64,000 bases of DNA from Hygrophila difformis (Eukaryota > Streptophyta > Magnoliopsida > Lamiales > Acanthaceae). A program made the translations under genes and the position numbers. Positions 32,439 through 42,696 of the stretch are shown in pieces (position 1 is the stretch's first letter; each line of letters opens with the position of its first letter). Below the pieces are notes generated by a model. That model had not been told where the DNA came from, did not search any database, and saw only the letters and a program-made list of their open reading frames with translations. The DNA lies in NCBI GenBank assembly GCA_030278955.1, contig JAOANR010000005.1, positions 3,515,431 through 3,579,430 on the forward strand, given 5' to 3'.

Positions 32439-35269
32439 TGAAACTTTTGACAATTTCCGTCCCACGAGCTTTTGCTAAAATTATACCAGGTTAGATTTAT
32501 TACAAGAAAAGAGTTATGATTCACGGGAAAGGGTTTAGGGGTACATCAAGATTGTTAGTCTTTTTATTACTCAAGTGTGGTGCTTCAATTTCAAATGGCG
32601 CTGTGGTCCTCCCTGTCATGAAATGTTGACAAATCTCATGGCATAGCCGGGATAGGTTGACCTTCAGCCTGTCACACTGAGGATCCCCGGCAAGTATGCC
32701 ATGATACTTCTCATCAATTCTTGGCATGAGAGTTCCTGCCATGAAACTCTTGGCAAGTTCCCACTACATGAGTATTTTCCGAAAAGTTATGGTCCTGGTT
32801 TAGATTTTATTTAATGAAACCAATTTATGATGGCGGAGTTGTGATTAGGGATATAATTATACGTACGTAGTCACGTTTTTATTGCTCGGAGTTAAGAAAC
32901 TGTGCTCCCGAAAGCGCACGGTGTCAAAAATTGCAGTAATTTATAGTAAGACCGGATCGTTCACTGGAGGATGTGCGATAGAAGCAGGTCCCACGTCATT
33001 TACTAAGATTTTCCACTCGGTTACTCGAATCAGGTTTGGGATATGACTAACAACTACTTGACAGAGTTTAAATCAGATTAAGAAAGCAATTAAAAATAAA
33101 GCAGATAAAAGTATTCTAGAAAGCGAATTAGATTTAATCTAAGAAAGCAGTAAAATTAATCTAAGAAAGCGATTAAGATTATTCTAAGAAAGCAGATTTA
33201 AATGAGACAGAAAGGACAGGAAGAAAATAATGAAGATTGGACAAGATTCAGATGAAACATAGTTAAACTTCCATTTTGTTACACAGATCTTAGCTTGGGA
33301 TAATCCGTTCAGTTAGCTAATTCTCATGCTCTCTGTACCATGTTCCCTTTAACAGACAGGTACTTACAGGAAGAGTTTACATGCTCTTTAAGAAAATAAA
33401 TTCTAAGATACCACAGACGCATAACCACCCTTGCAATGCATTGCTAAGGTATGTTAATTATCTGTGGTGGACAAGCAACACCTGACAAATCATTTATTGA
33501 GGTGTCAAGTACCGTTATCATTCCCCCATGTCACACCCAAAGATTCTAATTAAGCCCTGAACTATCCCTTAACTCTCAGTCCTAGTAGCAGTTACACAAC
33601 TCTCAATACAACCGAGTGACCTCTAAAGAAAGCAATTAAAAGAAAGCAGTAAAGAAAGCATTTAAAATCCTATCACTCGGAGGTTTTTGAAAGTCTGACC
33701 CTGGTAGTAAAAGAAAGCCCCCAGTCAGAATGACCGGATGTGGATCAAGAATTCCCTAATCTCGGTGAACCGCTCGCAGTGTTCACTTCCCTTCGGGTGG
33801 TTATGAGATACAAACTAATGAAACGAACTAATAAATTAGTCGTTCCGGATGCACTCACCCAGGACTCAAAAGTAGGCTTTGGTAGAAGAAGATAGCAGTT
33901 GAAAGAATACTCAACCCTACCTTAGAAAATACCCAAGGCCTAAATGTTGTTCCTCTAGTATTATCTGTCACACCTTATCAGAATCCAAGTGGAATCTGAC
34001 CCAGTGTAATATTTAATACAAGATTTCCAACAACCAGCAATTTTGGAAAATAATAAATCTGAAAATCATTCCCTATCAGGTACTAGACTCTCAATAAGAA
34101 CACAGACCCTTTCAGTCTAGGTGAGACCTAATCGCTGACTCTGCTTCTAATTTCCCAAAATCAACCCCCAGTCGGATTATGAATTAGTCATAACTGTCGA
34201 ATTTATCCCTTACTCAGATCCGGATTTTATAAAGGAATTTTTGTTGGAAATTTATTACGAAACATCTGATTTAAGTCAAGACTTCTATGTCCAAGGGAAG
34301 GATCCCAAAATAATATTGACCACAATATCTACATAATAATATCATGCATAAATTTATAAGGAAGTGTAAAATAAAATAACCCAAAATATAAGGTGGGTTT
34401 AGACAGAATGTGAAACACAGAGATGAAATAGCCGGAGATGAGAAGAATTTATTTGGCCAAAAAGATGACAAAAATGATCAGGAGGATCCGGACTGCAAAC
34501 ATCTGCTATCCAGGTCCTGATCATTTCAGGTGGGATGACTTTTAGACAGTGGGATGCCTCAAATGACAGTTGCCGCCGTCATCTCAGACTCCACTATCTG
34601 TGAATTTGGATAAAAACCCACATGTTCTATTACTGCAATAATAATTAGATGACATTGGCATATGTCATCTAAAATTACTACAGCTCCAGATTCAGGTTTG
34701 AAATTAAAGTAAGAAAAGAAAACTGTATCCGGATGGGAGTCAGCTGAGCAGCTATTATAATCCCGGAGGGATGAACCGCCAAGGCTTCCACCGGCCACTA
34801 TCCAGACCATGCAAAATAACATCTAATAATTAATATACAGACCACGAGCTAGTTATCCGTGTGGGAATACCCGCCAACATTAATCTGATATATTCCTTAT
34901 TAGCTGTTTCACACAACACGGGAAAAGACAAAATAAATAAAAGAAAAATATTTTTGGGTCATCTTGCATGAGAGACATTGGTTTCTCATGCAAGGTATGG
35001 AATTAAATCCACAATTACTCTTCATGTCTAAATAATCGCTCATTCCATAATTAATTAATTAATTAATTACAGTCCAGATTATATACTTAGATCATTAGAG
35101 TTTAATCATTTGTAGAAGAATCTTTTAATGGGAAATTAAACAAAGTTCTTTATATCAATTTAATCATGGGTTGAGATCATTGGATTTCAACCTCAAAATA
35201 TTAATATAAAGGTTCAATTAGTTAATGGGGTGAGATGAAGAATGAAAGCTTGGCAAAAGGCGCCACCTT

Positions 35270-35750
35270 GTCGCGATACAGGGTTCGTGTCACGGAGCAT
35301 GGCTCCGCGACAAAGATTTCGCGACAGAGGGGTGGGAAATAAGAGAAATGGAATTTTGAAAGTTTGGGGTTTGTTTTGTCGCTAAGTAAAGAAAATTTTG
35401 TCGCGGAACGTGGTTCCGCGACAAGGGCATAGCGATAAAAAGGTTGAAAATTGGACAAGGCATAATTCTTGTCGCGGAACAAGAGATTTTGGCGCGGAAC
35501 GTGGTTCCGCGACAAGGTTGCTTCGCGACAAAGCCCTTCCAGAATAAAATCACAAGTATTTGGGTCCTTGGTCGCTAATCAAGATTTTGTCGCGGAACGT
35601 GGTTCCGCGCCAAGGGGTGTTTCGCGACCAAGGGTTTTAAAAATAATGGTCAACAAATGTTCTTTGGCACCTTTGTCGCCAAAGCATCACTTTGTCGCGG
35701 AACGTGGTTCCGCGACAAGGGTTGTACCGCGACAAAGGTGTGTCCAGTAC
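35270..35750. repeat. Array of five palindromes in element C LTR
   Basis: Five dyads built on tgtcgcggaacgtggttccg have centres near 35300, 35411, 35502, 35600 and 35705, spaced 111, 91, 98 and 105 bp. Several have outer half-motifs (tttgtcgcgga / tcgcgacaaag), giving the same two-tier plan as element B. On the element strand the array spans about 660-1070 bp downstream of the TATA box, almost the same distances as in B. The other LTR has it at about 48494-48975. Confidence 0.88.
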
Positions 35751-36359
35751 ACATGTCAGAAAAGTAGAGTGGAACAGTGGCATGCATTATGTGTGATCTC
35801 ACCCATTTCAGATTCAAAAGCTAAACTAAGCTTAAAATAACAAAACAGAATTTGAATCTAGCTAGAACATGCTTGAACAAAATAGAAATAAAGCAAACTT
35901 AAAACTTAAGAAACCCTAATCTAAGCTTGATCATCCATAAGCATGCAACATTATCCAAAGAAAAAGTTACCAAGCAGTAACATTAAAATGCAAAACGAGG
36001 ATCAAATGACCCAAGGAAGATGAAAACAGTAAGATCCATGGGGTGTGAGACCCATTTCATGATTTTGGGACACAAATGGAGAATGTTTTCCCATATTATT
36101 AAACGGTGTTGTTCATACTCATGGTTTGAGTACCACAAACCTTTAAACAAAAGTTTAGAACAAAAACAAAGTATAAAACTGGCTATCTAATCAAAGTGCA
36201 GTAAACTATTTCTAAACAGTGCATAAATTAAATAATACAAAAGAAAACCTAACTAAACTACCCTAAACTACACTAAACTACTGAACTTCCCAACTTGTCT
36301 TCAAGAAGGTGTAGTTTTTCTAAAATTCTTCCAACCTCTAGCTCAAAGGAAACACCTCA

Positions 36360-36367
36360 TATTTATA
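36360..36367 (-). promoter_or_regulatory. TATA box of element C LTR
   Basis: On the minus strand this reads TATAAATA, at the same place relative to the upstream motif cluster (36430-36690) as in element B. Copy in the other LTR at about 49584-49591. Confidence 0.7.
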
Positions 36368-36429
36368 GAGGGGAAACCCTAAGCTCATGGGCCTTGATAT
36401 GAGCCCATTGTGTCTCAAGACATCACACA

Positions 36430-36690
36430 CATCACAGCTTTGTCTCGGAGCACCAAGTTTGGTCGCGGAACACACTGCATGTGGCAAAGCTTCTCGACTG
36501 GGTCTTGTGTCTCTAAAAATGTATCTTGGTCGCGGAATGGACCTTTGTCGCGGAACAGCACATCGCGACAAAGGTATCGCGCCAAGGGGCTTTGGCTGGT
36601 CTCTTCTTCATCTGGGCCACTTGGTCGCGGAGTGTTCCTTTGTCGCGGAACCATGCATCGCGCCAAGGGGCTTCCGCGACAAAGGTCTTC
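36430..36690. repeat. tgtcgcgga motif cluster upstream of the element C LTR promoter
   Basis: About ten copies of gtcgcgga / tcgcgac-type motifs in both orientations lie immediately upstream (element sense) of the TATA box. This mirrors the tagcgccgta cluster in element B. Copy in the other LTR at about 49654-49914. Confidence 0.82.
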
Positions 36691-36989
36691 CTGGGCCTGC
36701 TGGATTGGGCCAGATGGGCCGAAAATATTCTTTTTGTGGGCTTTTCTCTCTTTTTCCCATCTTTTTCATTCCTTTCTCTTTTTCTCGTGTTTTTGGATTT
36801 TTCTAACATAAATATGTAATAAAATTACATATTTATGTCTTTTTCACACCAGCTTATTATTTTTACAATTATGCATAAATCAGTCCAATTCGACTGCTTT
36901 CTTACTTAATGTAAGACCGGAATGCGATCAAATGCCCGTTTAAGACACGGAAATGGATTGAAAATAATGGTCATTTTTGGCCATTATCA

Positions 36990-38655
36990 ACATCCTCACA
37001 TTTAATACTGATCGTCCCCGAGCAGTCAGAGTCAATGTTCGTAAGAGCACGGACTCTACATGTTCAATTCATTTTCGTGGCTTCATAAATATCATTCTTT
37101 TTAGATTGGGATAAGACAATCAAAAACTACAAGTGTTAAATTCCCTTGATTGCAGTGTTTAATAAAATGATACTTGCTCACTATATCGGGCCTACAAATC
37201 AAACATTATTATCAATCCTTCATGAACATCATGTTTGAAAGATGCAAAGATTAAAAATTAGAATTAAGGTATGACATGAATATTCTTAATGAAACAGAGC
37301 CTCACTTATAAGAGAATCGGAAGGATCACTCACTCTCAATTGGGGTTCAGTCAGTGAACGCTCATAATCAGTTTTAATTAAATTATCCCATAAGCTTGCA
37401 ATCAGACCAACTCGCCACCGGCTCATTTCTTCAAATCAAGATCACGAGGTCTTATTTGAGGGTTATAACGGGGCGTACGGTTGTAACATTAGGTAGGAAA
37501 GGGAAATTATTGGGCTAAGAAGTGGCAAGAATTTAATTCCATCATAACTTGGCATTTTTATTTTATGACCATCAATTTATTTCTTTCTTTCTTTCTTTTG
37601 CTTTTCTCTTTTCATATTGCATTGACATTAGACTATGTCTAATTTGCTTTGTCATTTGCAATTTATTGATGTTGAATGGAATTCAACTCTCTCTTTTTTT
37701 TTCTTTTTTTTCTTTTTTTTTTTTTTTTGAATCGGTTTATAGAATACCGATTTATAGTTTTCATGATGATCATAAATTTAATGCCTTTGATAGAATTCAT
37801 CCTTGCACACTTGGGTTTGAATTTCTTGGTCTTTTTAGAAGGCTAGGAATAATATAGTGGATTTCAAAGAAAAATTAGGCTTATAGGCTCAAGTTGGTTA
37901 ATCCTAAAGGGAAAATATTTTTGGGTTTGGATTTCCAACGAAGGCCAAAAATTTGGGTTTTCTAGGTGCCTCGATCATATTCTCGATTTCGGGAATATGG
38001 CATGGTCTTGAATCGGTCCCAATTGCAAGTTCTAGTTTCCTTTAATCAAAATGATTCACTCATCAAAGAAAATGAATGAGTAAAAGTGACTCATGGTTCA
38101 AATCTCACATGGAATGGTTCATTCATGTCATGCAATATTCTCAAATTTAATCAAAGCTTAACTCTAACAATTTATTCAATCGAGATCTCTAACATGCAGA
38201 TTTATTACCCAATAAGCTGATCGCATCATTAAACTTTTATAGCTCAAAACCTCAGGAATTCATTTCATGCATGTTCTCAATTATATTATCCCAATTTAAA
38301 AGTTTGAAAATTTAATCCTAAGCCTAAATTCAACATGCGAATTTAGAGCAATTTTATGCATATTTTTGCTGGTTATTTAATTGAAAGCAGTAAAGAGGCA
38401 CTGCTGACATACTGAGTATGTCAATAGCATATTTTTGGCCTGACAGTCACTTATTCATCTTGGACTGTCAGACATCTTTTCAGAAACGAAAGAACCAAAT
38501 GAAAACAAAGATTGTTGTTGGGGCTGCAAAATCCCAATCTGAAAGCAGTAATTATATCAATTACAAGAGATTTCATTTGCAATCAAATCTATCTTGCATG
38601 GATGAATTGAAATTCTCTTATATGATATTTACAATTAAGCTCAGAAATGAAGGAG
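36990..38655 (-). other. Element C 3' non-coding region with polypurine tract and stem-loops
   Basis: Polypurine tract at 36990-36999 (acatcctcac on plus). The stem-loops homologous to those of B lie at 38440-38471 and 38401-38428. T-rich microsatellite at about 37685-37730. No sense-strand gene recognised; the open frame 37549-37857 (+) is antisense and low-complexity. Confidence 0.7.
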
Positions 38656-41331
38656 TCAGGGATCGCCATCTTTCTTCTCGTCTGATTTCTTGGAGGAGCC
38701 AGCTTCATCAGGGATCTTCTTAAGTAAGGTTTGCAGGAGCTGATTTTGGCTAAGGATCAGTGATTCCACCATTTTTCGATTCTTCTCTTCTTTTTCCAGC
38801 ATCATCATTCTGAATTCCTCGTCTCTCCTTTCCTTCTCCAACTTCTCCTTCCGTTTCTCTTCCTTTTCTCTCCTACGCTCCTCGCGTTCCTCTTCTCTCT
38901 CCCTCCTTCGCTCTTCACGCTCCTCTTCTGCCCTTTTCTGCTGTCCCTCTTGGCTTGCCAAAATTACATCAGTCATGGATTTCATTCCCTCGAGCATAGA
39001 CTGACTCATTCTGCTCACCATCTCAATCGTTTGGGAATCAGCAGGGAACTGAGATACATTCTGGCTTTGAGGAGGCATCTGAGGTGGAGGTTGAGTCGGA
39101 GGTGGGATTGGAATCTCAGTCCGTTCTTGGTCCGCAGGAGGCTCCTCTCGAACATTCGAAGGTCCTGCATCAGCACAGGTGTTTTGTGTTCCCTTCTTTG
39201 TCTTCGGCTGCCTCTTTCGCTTCCTTGATGCCTGCTCACCCGATATGAAGGAGGATTGAGCGTCTGAATCTCCTCTGACGGACAGTTGGGGAAGGGAATA
39301 TTTGATGCTCTCACATAAAGGAAGTCTTGGCACACTGATAGGTGGGTTCACCTTCACCACTGTGTCGCCCTCAAACGCGCTCAAATCAACTCCCTGAGCT
39401 ATGCAGATTCTCCTAATCATATTCGGATAACACAGCACCTGTCTATCCTTTATGCGGGTTATCATCACCTCGAATACATGCCTCCCTACATTAAGTTTTG
39501 CTCCGCTCCACATTCTTGCAAATCCCATTAACACATTTCCAGATGTGGTGTGCGGATGCGAGTTGGGCCGGATCTTGGACATGTAGAACTCATAGGTTGG
39601 CATGAATTGTATCCGCAGCCATTTTGCATTGAATGTGTGTCCAGGGGCGGTCACGCTTGTCATGCTGTTAGCCAATGTTGCATACTTCGCATATTCAGTC
39701 GTTTTGGCTCTCTTTGTCATGATCTCACCAGGGGGAAATTCGCTTTGAATCTCTGGAGTCCCGAAGAACTGGTTCAGCCAATCAGGTGCAATGTTGATCA
39801 CTTGTCCCCGGATCCATGTTGTTCTGGCAGCTTCATCGATGTTGCAGAAGAATTCCTTTGTTAGCTCCACGAAGCCATCTTCGTCATGATGCAACATGAA
39901 GTTACCCCACTCTTGATTTCTGTAGAAAGTTTCAACAGTGGGGTGTGACAACGCATCGGGTCTGAACCCTTTATCTGGCACTATCATCTTCTGCAACTTC
40001 TTATACTTCTCTGCATTCTCCTTGTTGACATTGAACTTGATCTGGATCTGTTCTTCACTTAGCTTTTTCTTCCCATATTCTTTTGAGACGCCCATTCTTT
40101 GCCTTACAGTGTTTTCAGACCAAAACTCGACTGGTCGAATGGATCCGACGGACTCGTCATCGCTTGTGTGCCAGTCTGTTTGATCGTCTCCCTCCTGTGG
40201 CTGGTCATCCCTTGGTTCAGCCTCATTTCCCCTCTGACTTGGCTCTCGCTCTCCATGACCTGTTTCATCTCCGACTTCCTCCTCAACCTGTTTAATTACA
40301 TGTTTCATCGTATTGAGTTCACAATTTACAGGTAAAGAGGATGTAGTTACATGAAAATTACGGTCATCAACATCAGTTGATACCTCCTCCTCCTCCCTAA
40401 TTCTTGCAGCTCGTCCAACTGGACGTTGGAAAATAGGCGCCATTTGGTTCATGAATTCTTGCTCCTCCTGACGAGCTTCTTCTTCCGAATCATTCCCATC
40501 TGCAGCTTCAGTCAAAATTCCTTGAACCTTTTCTTTAAGTGCAGAGGTCATGAGAGGGTCGTCTGGCTGCTTTTCCAAGGTTTTGGCCAGTGTTACTGGA
40601 TCTATGGAATCTTGCGGTCCTTCTGACTGCTCAGGCTGGTGAGACGGGCCTCCTTGAGTGATGAATTCTTCAATTCTGGCCGTGCCCACGAGAGGATCGA
40701 TCACTTGACCTACTTTTGTCTGATATTTGATTTGATGTGGCTTTTCTCCAGCATCGATTCTTGTTTCGATCTGTTCATTAAGCCTTTTCCTTATATCCCC
40801 TCGGATGGTCTCAGCATCATGTGCAGTGGGGCCAGTCCATGCAGGAGGTTGTTCTTCTTTGATTTTCAAACCACGCCCCTGCACTTCTCCAGTGATCTTC
40901 AGCTCAAAGTCCTCCTCATTACCCCGCTCAACCTCTCCAGATTTCCTGCTTTCCAGCTCAGCCTGCATCTTTCTGGCAGTTTCTTCATCCTTTGTCTGCT
41001 GGATATTCTTTCGGATCTGCTCTTCCTCTGCAGCTTTCTTTTCCATTTCCAGGCGTTCTTCCTCAGTTAATTTTTCTATTCCCGAACCACCTGTTACTTG
41101 ATCCAGCAAACCAGCTAATGCAAGCTCTTCATTGTGCATCTTCATGGCTAGCTCAGCATCGGATATCACCTGGTGCTTCTTTTTCGGGGGTGGCGGCGGC
41201 ATTGGCTTTTTACCTCTGTCCTTAGGATCCGTGGGCTCTGCCACTTTCCTAACAGTTGGTTCCGGTTCCTTGATCTCCACTTTCTTTTCCGGAGCCCTTG
41301 CTGGCTTGTCCTTATCAGCGGACCTTATCAA
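38656..41331 (-). CDS. Element C cargo protein, C-terminal portion
   Basis: 891 residues from the first TTG; the frame is open back to the TGA at 41482-41484, so it probably continues the protein encoded at 41482-42696. The first 400 residues are charged and low-complexity (Pro-, Glu- and Lys-rich, with coiled-coil stretches). Residues about 430-680 form a compact-looking domain with 'FYRNQEWGNF', 'TTWIRGQVINIAPDWLNQFFG' and 'CYPNMIRRICIAQGVDL'. This resembles the 'putative plant transposon protein' family (Transposase_32 type) often found in Athila-like elements; the assignment is from memory. The tail has a nuclear-type basic run (RKRKRQPKTKK), a Pro-rich part and a long Arg/Glu coiled coil. 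Function unknown. It is not gag, and no reverse transcriptase or transposase catalytic motif is visible. Confidence 0.7.
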   Translation of the reverse strand: MIRSADKDKPARAPEKKVEIKEPEPTVRKVAEPTDPKDRGKKPMPPPPPKKKHQVISDAELAMKMHNEELALAGLLDQVTGGSGIEKLTEEERLEMEKKAAEEEQIRKNIQQTKDEETARKMQAELESRKSGEVERGNEEDFELKITGEVQGRGLKIKEEQPPAWTGPTAHDAETIRGDIRKRLNEQIETRIDAGEKPHQIKYQTKVGQVIDPLVGTARIEEFITQGGPSHQPEQSEGPQDSIDPVTLAKTLEKQPDDPLMTSALKEKVQGILTEAADGNDSEEEARQEEQEFMNQMAPIFQRPVGRAARIREEEEVSTDVDDRNFHVTTSSLPVNCELNTMKHVIKQVEEEVGDETGHGEREPSQRGNEAEPRDDQPQEGDDQTDWHTSDDESVGSIRPVEFWSENTVRQRMGVSKEYGKKKLSEEQIQIKFNVNKENAEKYKKLQKMIVPDKGFRPDALSHPTVETFYRNQEWGNFMLHHDEDGFVELTKEFFCNIDEAARTTWIRGQVINIAPDWLNQFFGTPEIQSEFPPGEIMTKRAKTTEYAKYATLANSMTSVTAPGHTFNAKWLRIQFMPTYEFYMSKIRPNSHPHTTSGNVLMGFARMWSGAKLNVGRHVFEVMITRIKDRQVLCYPNMIRRICIAQGVDLSAFEGDTVVKVNPPISVPRLPLCESIKYSLPQLSVRGDSDAQSSFISGEQASRKRKRQPKTKKGTQNTCADAGPSNVREEPPADQERTEIPIPPPTQPPPQMPPQSQNVSQFPADSQTIEMVSRMSQSMLEGMKSMTDVILASQEGQQKRAEEEREERRREREEEREERRREKEEKRKEKLEKERRDEEFRMMMLEKEEKNRKMVESLILSQNQLLQTLLKKIPDEAGSSKKSDEKKDGDP

Positions 41332-41481
41332 CCTTCTCCTCGTTCCCGGTTGAGGTGCTGGCTGATGACCTTCAGATGTAACAACAGCAGTGGAGGGTTT
41401 CTCGGGCTGTGTGGGTGCCTTAGTGGTGGCAGGTGCTACAGCAGATGTTGTCGTTTCAGTCTGAGCTGTCTGTACTGGACA

Positions 41482-42696
41482 TCAGACTGCTTCTTGCTGC
41501 ACCACTGGCTCGGTCGTAGCAACTCTTTGTACTTCGGTCTGCCCTCTAGGCAGCAAAGCTGAAGCTTGTACTGCTGGCTGGGTAGGCTGTGGGTTGGCCT
41601 CAGGGGGGGTGGAGAAGTATGCATCAATCTCAGCGTCAGGATCCTCTTCCCTGTTCGGTTCACCCTCGTAGCCTAGTTGCTTCTCGGCGCGCTGCAAATA
41701 ATCCTCAATAAAACTCCTTTGAGAGATTCTCCTCAGTTGGTCCTCCCAGTCCTTCTTGATCTTGGAGCAGAACTTACTCCGAACATTGTTGTTATAGTGC
41801 AAGACCTTCTTTCCATTAGCAGTACTGTTGCAGTATTCCAGTGCAAACTTGTCCATCTCCATGATCAATTCCCAGTAGGAGTCCCTGTACTGATCTATCA
41901 TGCCCCCTACCAGATCCTTTTGAATCCCTTCCAGGTAGGACATGTCTTCTGCCGAATCGTACGTGAGATACATCTCAGCCTCAGCTTTTGATAGCAAATT
42001 GAACTGCCTTTCATTTTTCCTTTTGGGTTTCCAGCCACCTTTGCGTATATCCACTTGTAGCTGATCCCTTAGTACTGCTATGTGCTGGGGAAATTCATCA
42101 TCTTTGTTCGTCCCGTACTGTCCATACTTTCTGTGTGTGAAGATGGTTTCAAGTACCTCATCTGCAGGTAGTACTACTCCTTCTTCCAGAAAGGACTCAG
42201 TGATACTTGGATTGCCTTTTCCCCAGACAGTAGTCAGGTCGTCCCATTGTTCGCTTGCATCCTTGATCATCTTCCTCATTGTGTTCAACAGTGAGGTGTT
42301 GCGGCTTTGCTCAAACTTCTCAGCATTTTTGAGGCGCTTGTACAGGTTGAAGATTAGCTCTCGATGCCTGGCTCGAGCTAGATCTGTAATCCACCTCTGC
42401 TCCACTGGTCCTTTTGCTTCAAACAGATACGGATTCCACTTAAATGGAAATGCCTCATACATCATGATGGCCCCACTGTTGATGACCCTACTTAGATCCA
42501 TGTATTTGTGTTCGAAGGCCATCCGAACTTGAGGATCTACGATCTGGTTAGGGATGATGATGTCGAAGTCAGCTATATTTGGATCTTTTGTTCCCTTTTC
42601 CACATGCCGATTCCACACAGCCCTGTGCTCTCTGAACCTCAATTGGATGCGCTCATGATGGACTTCAGGAGTTGTTTTTTTCGTCTTGGGGGGCAT
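41482..42696 (-). CDS. Element C cargo protein, middle portion
   Basis: 404 residues from an ATG, ending at a single TGA (41482-41484) beyond which the same frame stays open for another 2.8 kb. The sequence is largely helical and charged, with Trp-containing blocks such as 'SEQWDDLTTVWGKGNPS' and 'KKDWEDQLRRISQRSF'. It ends in a Pro/Gln/Thr-rich linker that continues past the stop. No family is recognised with confidence. Its start overlaps the preceding exon frame by 32 bases at a run of six C residues, where loss of one base would join the two frames. It may therefore be the middle of one broken gene rather than an independent gene. Confidence 0.6.
   Translation of the reverse strand: MPPKTKKTTPEVHHERIQLRFREHRAVWNRHVEKGTKDPNIADFDIIIPNQIVDPQVRMAFEHKYMDLSRVINSGAIMMYEAFPFKWNPYLFEAKGPVEQRWITDLARARHRELIFNLYKRLKNAEKFEQSRNTSLLNTMRKMIKDASEQWDDLTTVWGKGNPSITESFLEEGVVLPADEVLETIFTHRKYGQYGTNKDDEFPQHIAVLRDQLQVDIRKGGWKPKRKNERQFNLLSKAEAEMYLTYDSAEDMSYLEGIQKDLVGGMIDQYRDSYWELIMEMDKFALEYCNSTANGKKVLHYNNNVRSKFCSKIKKDWEDQLRRISQRSFIEDYLQRAEKQLGYEGEPNREEDPDAEIDAYFSTPPEANPQPTQPAVQASALLPRGQTEVQRVATTEPVVQQEAV

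Larger units (their letters stand above)
32439..36989 (-). repeat. Element C LTR, left copy (its 3' LTR)
   Basis: 4,551 bp; on the element strand it starts TGATAATGGCCAAAAATG and ends GTTTCA. It is related to, but clearly diverged from, the element B LTR. Contains palindrome arrays at 35270-35750 and 36430-36690 and a TATA box at 36360-36367. Short open frames in it recur in the other copy and are not genes. Confidence 0.93.
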
